A stretch of DNA of 8,944 bases from an uncultured Rhodovulum sp. (lineage in GTDB: Bacteria; Pseudomonadota; Alphaproteobacteria; Rhodobacterales; Rhodobacteraceae), in NCBI GenBank assembly GCA_946221765.1, contig CAMIMK010000117.1, forward strand, positions 1 to 8,944, written 5' to 3'. Of the stretch, positions 6,151-8,944 are shown piece by piece. Made by a program: the position numbers and the translations under genes. Positions within the stretch are counted from its first letter, which is position 1. Each line of letters opens with the position of its first letter. Under the pieces are notes generated by a model, which searched no databases, was not told the origin of the DNA, and worked only from the letters and a program-made list of their open reading frames with translations.

Positions 6151-7073
6151 GCCGCAGGCCCCGCGCCGGGCCGCCAGCCGATCCGGGCGCAACAGTCGAG
6201 CGCCGTCCGGTCCTCCACCTCCTCGGCCTCGATGTTGGCGACGGTGCGGCGGACCTTGCGTTCGTAGTCGCCGGCCTTGTCGCGGAGGTTCGGGCCGCGG
6301 CCGATCTTGGCGGCAAGCTCGGATTCGGAGCGGGTGTAATAGTGGTTCAGCTGGATCCGTGCCGTCGAGTAGAAGTCCCGCGCGTCGCGTGCGCGGGCAT
6401 CGGCCGCGGGCCGGCCGGCGTCGTTGACGGTGGCTTCCGAGCCGTCGGTCTCCATCGAATGGACGCGCAGCGCCGTCAGGTGGCAGGGATCGACGATGCA
6501 TTTGAAGGCGCGGATGCCGCGGGTGTCGCTCATCGGGTCGGCCGCGCGCCGGGTGTAGCTCGCGAGCACCCCGGCCGCGGGCGGCGCCACATGGCCGGAG
6601 CGGCCGAACATGTGCCAGGGCAGCGAGATGTTGCGTGCTTCCGGCAGGGCGGCGAGCGCCTCGGGCAGGCTGGCGTCCCGGGTCGGGATCAGGAATTCAT
6701 CCACGTCGATGAAGGCCATCCAGCGCAGCCCGGCGCCGAAGTTGCGGGCGGCATGGGCATAGGCCAGCACCTGGTTGTGGATCTCCCGCCCCATGCGGGC
6801 ATCGCGGAACACCTGGTTCCAGGGCAGGATCTCCAGCGCCGCCGGGGGCAGGGCGCGGGCAAGGGCGGCGCGGGTGTCGTCGGTGGAGCCGTTGTCGTAG
6901 ATGAGGAAGCGCGTCACCCCGGCGGCCTGGTGAAAGGCGGCCCATTCGCCGATGTGGCGCCCCTCGTTGCGGACGATCGCGGCGATCGCCAGGCCGGCGC
7001 GGCCGGGCTCCGGCGCCGGGGGGGTGATGCCGATCTTGCTGATCTTGCCAAGGACCGGAAGTTTCCAGAGCAT
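6147..7073 (-). CDS. glycosyltransferase, GT92-like
   Basis: First gene of the three-gene operon, 308 residues. The order of motifs fits glycosyltransferase family 92 and the related bacterial GT2-like group: AAIVRNEGRHIGEWAAFHQAAG (31-52), LIYDNGSTDDT (57-67), MAFIDVDEFLIP (119-130, DxD site), KCIVDP (191-196), RVHSME (203-208) and LNHYYTRS (242-249). No membrane helix is evident. The ATG at 7073 is chosen because AGGAGG lies 10 bases upstream and homology starts soon after; the open frame runs further upstream to 7163, but through the likely control region. Its stop codon overlaps the ATG of the next gene. It is divergent from the ROK kinase gene. Confidence 0.83.
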   Translation of the reverse strand: MLWKLPVLGKISKIGITPPAPEPGRAGLAIAAIVRNEGRHIGEWAAFHQAAGVTRFLIYDNGSTDDTRAALARALPPAALEILPWNQVFRDARMGREIHNQVLAYAHAARNFGAGLRWMAFIDVDEFLIPTRDASLPEALAALPEARNISLPWHMFGRSGHVAPPAAGVLASYTRRAADPMSDTRGIRAFKCIVDPCHLTALRVHSMETDGSEATVNDAGRPAADARARDARDFYSTARIQLNHYYTRSESELAAKIGRGPNLRDKAGDYERKVRRTVANIEAEEVEDRTALDCCARIGWRPGAGPAA

Positions 7074-7096
7074 CCTGTCGCCGCCTCCTGCCGCCC

Positions 7097-7116
7097 CGGC
7101 GTGGTTACCACCGCCG
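7097..7116. promoter_or_regulatory. imperfect palindrome upstream of the glycosyltransferase operon
   Basis: GTGGT-T-ACCAC (7101-7111) is a perfect palindrome, extended by CGGC and GCCG with one unpaired C at 7112. It lies 24 bases before the first glycosyltransferase start. It may be an operator or an mRNA hairpin near the 5' end; in such GC-rich DNA chance is also possible. Confidence 0.3.
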
Positions 7117-7141
7117 GCCTGCCCTTGGCAAAGGGGCAGGC
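7117..7141. promoter_or_regulatory. operator-like inverted repeat around a -35 box
   Basis: GCCTGCCC (7117-7124) and GGGCAGGC (7134-7141) are perfect 8-base arms around a 9-base centre that contains TTGGCA (7125-7130). A protein bound here would cover the -35 box of the kinase gene and, on the other strand, a TTGCCA that could serve the glycosyltransferase operon. ROK kinase genes are often controlled by sugar-responsive repressors, but no regulator gene is adjacent, so the binder is unknown. Confidence 0.4.
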
Positions 7142-7154
7142 GTCTCCCTAGAGT
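7125..7154 (+). promoter_or_regulatory. candidate promoter of the ROK kinase gene
   Basis: TTGGCA (7125-7130) and TAGAGT (7149-7154) are separated by 18 bases; five and four matches to the consensus respectively. Transcription would start near 7161, leaving a leader of about 20 bases that contains the ribosome binding site GGAGG (7171-7175). Confidence 0.4.
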
Positions 7155-7180
7155 GCCGGCCACTGCGGCGGGAGGATGCG

Positions 7181-8080
7181 ATGCGGCTGGGACTGGATTA
7201 TGGCGGCACGAAGATCGAGGGCGTGGTGCTCGACGCGGCGGGTGCCGAGCGGGCGCGGGCCCGGGTGCCGACGCCGCGCCACGACTATGACGGCGGCATC
7301 CGCGCGATCCGCGACCTGCTCGGCACGCTGGAGGGTCAGGCCGGCGGGCGGATCGAGCAGGTGGGGATCGGCGTGCCGGGTTCGGTCGACCGCGAAAGCG
7401 GCCGGGTGTCGCTCGGCAACTCGACCTGGCTCCATGGCCGCGACCTCAAGGGCGACCTTGCGGCGGCGCTCGACCGGCCGGTGAAGATCGCGAACGATGC
7501 CAACTGCTTCGCGCTCTCCGAGGCGGTCGATGGCGCAGGCGCGGGGGCGCAGGTCGTCTTCGGCGTCATCCTCGGGACCGGCGTCGGCGGCGGCCTCGTC
7601 GTCCACGGGCGGCTGGTCGAGGGCGTGAATGCGATCGGCGGCGAATGGGGGCATATCCCCCTGCCGGCCCCGAGTGACGGCGAGCGCCCGGGGCCGCTCT
7701 GCTCCTGCGGGGTGCCCGGCCATACCGAGGCCTGGCTCTCGGGGCCGAGCCTCGCCGCGGACTACGGCCGCGCGACCGGAGCGGATCCCTCCGAAGTGCG
7801 GTCCCAGGAGATCGTCGAGAGGGCCGAGGCCGGCGAGGCGGCGGCCGAGGCGGCGCTCCGGCGGTTCGAGGACCGGCTGGGCCGGTCGCTGGCGCTGATC
7901 GTCAACGTGATCGACCCGGACGTGATCGTGCTCGGCGGCGGTCTGTCGAACGTGGCGCGGTTCTACGAGACGGTGCCGCCACGGATCGAGGCCCATGTCT
8001 TCGGCGACCGCTTCGCGACGCGGCTGGTGAAGAATGTCCACGGCGATGCGTCGGGGGTGCGCGGCGCGGCCTGGCTCTGA
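7181..8080 (+). CDS. mak: ROK-family sugar kinase, Mak/fructokinase-like
   Basis: Phosphorylates a hexose with ATP in the cytoplasm; the closest protein I recall is E. coli Mak, which makes fructose 6-phosphate. The 299 residues cover the whole family: phosphate loop DYGGTK (6-11), LGNSTWL (78-84), ANDANCFALSEAVDG (104-118) with the catalytic base Asp106, the second glycine motif LGTGVGGG (131-138), GGEWGHIPLP (153-162), the zinc region, DPDVIVLGGGLSNV (245-258), and the Mak-like ending HGDASGVRGAAWL (287-299). The ROK zinc site normally uses His plus three Cys (CxCGxxGCxE). Here His158, Cys174 and Cys176 are kept, but the third Cys is His181 (GHTE). GGAGG lies 5 bases before the ATG. Divergent from the glycosyltransferase operon. 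Mannose or glucosamine derivatives are possible alternative substrates. Confidence 0.9.
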   Translation: MRLGLDYGGTKIEGVVLDAAGAERARARVPTPRHDYDGGIRAIRDLLGTLEGQAGGRIEQVGIGVPGSVDRESGRVSLGNSTWLHGRDLKGDLAAALDRPVKIANDANCFALSEAVDGAGAGAQVVFGVILGTGVGGGLVVHGRLVEGVNAIGGEWGHIPLPAPSDGERPGPLCSCGVPGHTEAWLSGPSLAADYGRATGADPSEVRSQEIVERAEAGEAAAEAALRRFEDRLGRSLALIVNVIDPDVIVLGGGLSNVARFYETVPPRIEAHVFGDRFATRLVKNVHGDASGVRGAAWL

Positions 8081-8090
8081 GAGCCTGTCT

Positions 8091-8107
8091 GACCCCCCGG
8101 CCGGGTC
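8091..8107 (+). terminator. weak hairpin after the kinase gene
   Basis: GACCC and GGGTC pair around a 7-base loop, beginning 10 bases after the kinase stop codon. Only a short CTTTC follows about 15 bases later, so the evidence for an intrinsic terminator is slight. Confidence 0.25.
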
Positions 8108-8140
8108 GGTCCGGCGGGTCCTTTCGCGCCCCGGTGCGTC

Positions 8141-8195
8141 GATCCCTCCCGCCGGTGTCCCCGATGGTGGCGGGGGGATCTCCTGCAGGGATCCC
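8141..8195. repeat. alternative hairpins sharing one arm
   Basis: GATCCCTCCCGCC (8141-8153) pairs with GGCGGGGGGATC (8169-8180) with one bulged T, giving a 12-bp stem and a 15-base loop. The GGGATC at its right end (8175-8180) can instead pair with GATCCC at 8190-8195. The two folds exclude each other. There is no gene directly downstream on the plus strand, so termination or mRNA 3'-end protection of the kinase transcript is more likely than attenuation. Confidence 0.4.
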
Positions 8196-8240
8196 GAAAA
8201 CCCCGCGCCGGCCCTCCGCCGCCGCATTTCCAAACCGTCT

Positions 8241-8291
8241 CTGAGGAAGAAGGCCGGGACGGCGGGGCGGGGACAGCCCCGTCCGTCCGGC
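8241..8291 (-). terminator. candidate terminator of the lipoprotein gene
   Basis: On the minus strand GGACGG and CCGTCC (plus 8283-8288 and 8257-8262) form an outer stem, with CGGGG and CCCCG inside closing a 4-base loop; three further pairs can form past a one-base bulge. The stem is followed on that strand by the pyrimidine-rich CTTCTTCCTC. It begins 35 bases past the lipoprotein stop codon. The T-tract is interrupted, so efficiency is uncertain. Confidence 0.4.
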
Positions 8292-8325
8292 TGCCTCCCC
8301 CCGGTGTCTCCCGCGGGGCGGGCGC

Positions 8326-8901
8326 CTATTCCTCTTCGCCGAGCAGCGCGGGCGGGACGGCCGGCACGCCGATGCCGGCGGCGCGGATGCGCTCGTATTC
8401 CTGCGCCTGTTGCAGGGTCATGCGGCGGTAGATGAGGGCGTCCTTGTCGCGGGCGAAGGCCCGTTCCAGCAGCAGGCCCGGGTTGTCGGCGCGATATCGG
8501 GCATCCTCGGCGGCGACTTCCGGGCGGATGCCCGGCGCGCCGGAGCCGCTGCGGGCGACGAGGCCGCTGCCATCCGCCGTGGCGAGGGTGGGTTTGCCGG
8601 ACAGTCCGGCCACGGCCTCCGCCCGGGGTTCGTAGTCGACGAGATTCGCGCTGCCCGGTGTCGGGACCGGCAGGGCCGCGAGGTCGCCCGGCATCTCGAG
8701 CGGCCGGGTCGGGAGCACCATGAACTCGTCGGGCGTTCCGCCGATGCCGGCCGAGCGCAGGCTGCCGGCGAGGTTGCGGTTCTGGCAGCCCCCCAGCAGC
8801 AGCGCGGCGGTGCCGAGCAGCAGCAGCGCGCGGCCCGCGCGGCGGCGGGCGGTGGTGGCCGGGGTTCGTACGGGGGTCGGTACTGGGGTCGCGCGCGTCA
8901 C
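8326..8901 (-). CDS. DUF3035-family lipoprotein (BamF-like)
   Basis: A 191-residue predicted outer-membrane lipoprotein. A positively charged stretch (ARRRAGR, 18-24) precedes a hydrophobic segment ALLLLGTAALLLGG and the lipobox LGGC, with Cys39 as the lipidated residue; the signal region is long because of a Pro/Thr-rich start. The mature part has the DUF3035 core GGTPDEFMVLPTRPLEMP (54-71) with DLAALPVPTPGSANLVDYEP (73-92) and ends in acidic residues. DUF3035 proteins are found in alphaproteobacteria, mainly Rhodobacterales, and have been linked to BamF of the outer-membrane protein assembly machine; that link is from memory of the family. The start is GTG at 8901; no other start codon lies between it and the signal segment, and the GTG overlaps an upstream stop (GTGA). 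AGAGGA lies about 10 bases upstream. Relatives often follow the lipoprotein signal peptidase gene lspA. Confidence 0.82.
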   Translation of the reverse strand: MTRATPVPTPVRTPATTARRRAGRALLLLGTAALLLGGCQNRNLAGSLRSAGIGGTPDEFMVLPTRPLEMPGDLAALPVPTPGSANLVDYEPRAEAVAGLSGKPTLATADGSGLVARSGSGAPGIRPEVAAEDARYRADNPGLLLERAFARDKDALIYRRMTLQQAQEYERIRAAGIGVPAVPPALLGEEE

Positions 8902-8944
8902 AAGTTTCGGTCCTCTGGCGGGCGGGCCATCTGGCCCTGCTCTA
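8898..8944 (-). CDS. 3' end of a probable upstream gene (partial)
   Basis: One minus-strand frame stays open from the window edge to a TGA at 8898-8900, ending ...QMARPPEDRNL. Its stop overlaps the GTG of the lipoprotein gene in a GTGA, an arrangement usual for coupled genes. Only about 15 codons are visible, too few to identify the product; lspA is a guess from the gene order I recall in Rhodobacterales. The other two frames are a stop at the edge and the lipoprotein frame itself. Confidence 0.35.
   Translation of the reverse strand, partial: EQGQMARPPEDRNL

Larger units (their letters stand above)
8081..8325. other. 245-base GC-rich gap between convergent genes
   Basis: No convincing coding sequence is seen. 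The gap lies between the ends of the kinase gene (plus) and the lipoprotein gene (minus), so it should carry terminators for both. It holds at least three hairpins: a short one just after the kinase stop, a pair of alternative stems at 8141-8195, and a large stem at 8253-8291. It may also be the scar of lost DNA, but no repeat or relic of a mobile element is visible. Confidence 0.6.

Noticed and set aside
4202..6267. Plus-strand open frames opposite the glycosyltransferases
   Set aside because: No recognisable domain, and the minus strand carries three enzymes with complete motifs and coupled starts.
7148..8233. Minus-strand open frame opposite the ROK kinase
   Set aside because: Low-complexity Arg/Pro/His-rich translation; the plus-strand kinase is unambiguous.
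1..8944. CRISPR array, tRNA, rRNA, insertion sequence, attachment site or phage/defence genes
   Set aside because: No regularly spaced repeats, no tRNA-like folds, no transposase or integrase motifs and no terminal inverted repeats with target duplications were seen on either strand.

Overview
The window is very GC-rich (by eye about 70 percent or more) and densely coded on both strands with short gaps. It looks like chromosomal DNA of an alphaproteobacterium, most likely of the Rhodobacterales. The clues are the DUF3035 (BamF-like) lipoprotein at the right end, the codon usage, and the Rhodobacteraceae-like flavour of the Bcr/CflA transporter and the glycosyltransferases. No rRNA, tRNA, CRISPR array, insertion sequence or phage gene was seen, and no protein gene inside the window looks broken.

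Left part (1-2361): after a gene-free edge with two GC hairpins comes a creatinase gene on the minus strand (132-1358). It is divergent from a LysR-type regulator gene on the plus strand (1477-2361). The 118-base gap between them is the most informative regulatory DNA here. It holds two related T-N11-A sites, one just upstream of each gene's ribosome binding site. It also holds a TTGTCAA box that can be read as a -35 element in both directions. The simplest reading is a regulator controlling creatine breakdown (creatine to sarcosine and urea) and its own synthesis.

Middle (2358-4207): an MgtC/SapB-family membrane protein gene (minus) ends tail-to-tail with the regulator, their stop codons overlapping. 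It is divergent from a 12-helix Bcr/CflA-type drug efflux transporter gene (plus).

Right-middle (4208-7073): three minus-strand glycosyltransferase genes are read in the order GT92-like, GT2 with a GT7-like C-terminal part, then a second GT92-like enzyme with a long N-terminal extension. Each junction is an ATGA overlap, so they form a tightly coupled operon, presumably for a surface glycan. No flippase, polymerase or other glycan gene lies within the window.

Right end (7181-8944): divergent from the glycosyltransferases is a ROK-family sugar kinase gene very like E. coli Mak (fructokinase); one cysteine of its usual zinc motif is replaced by histidine. Between the two units is an operator-like inverted repeat centred on a possible -35 box. 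After a 245-base GC-rich gap with several hairpins comes a minus-strand lipoprotein gene starting with GTG, which overlaps the stop codon of a probable upstream gene cut by the window edge.

I found no clearly new multi-gene system. The best leads are the creatinase/LysR control region, the three-gene glycosyltransferase operon, and the altered zinc motif of the kinase.
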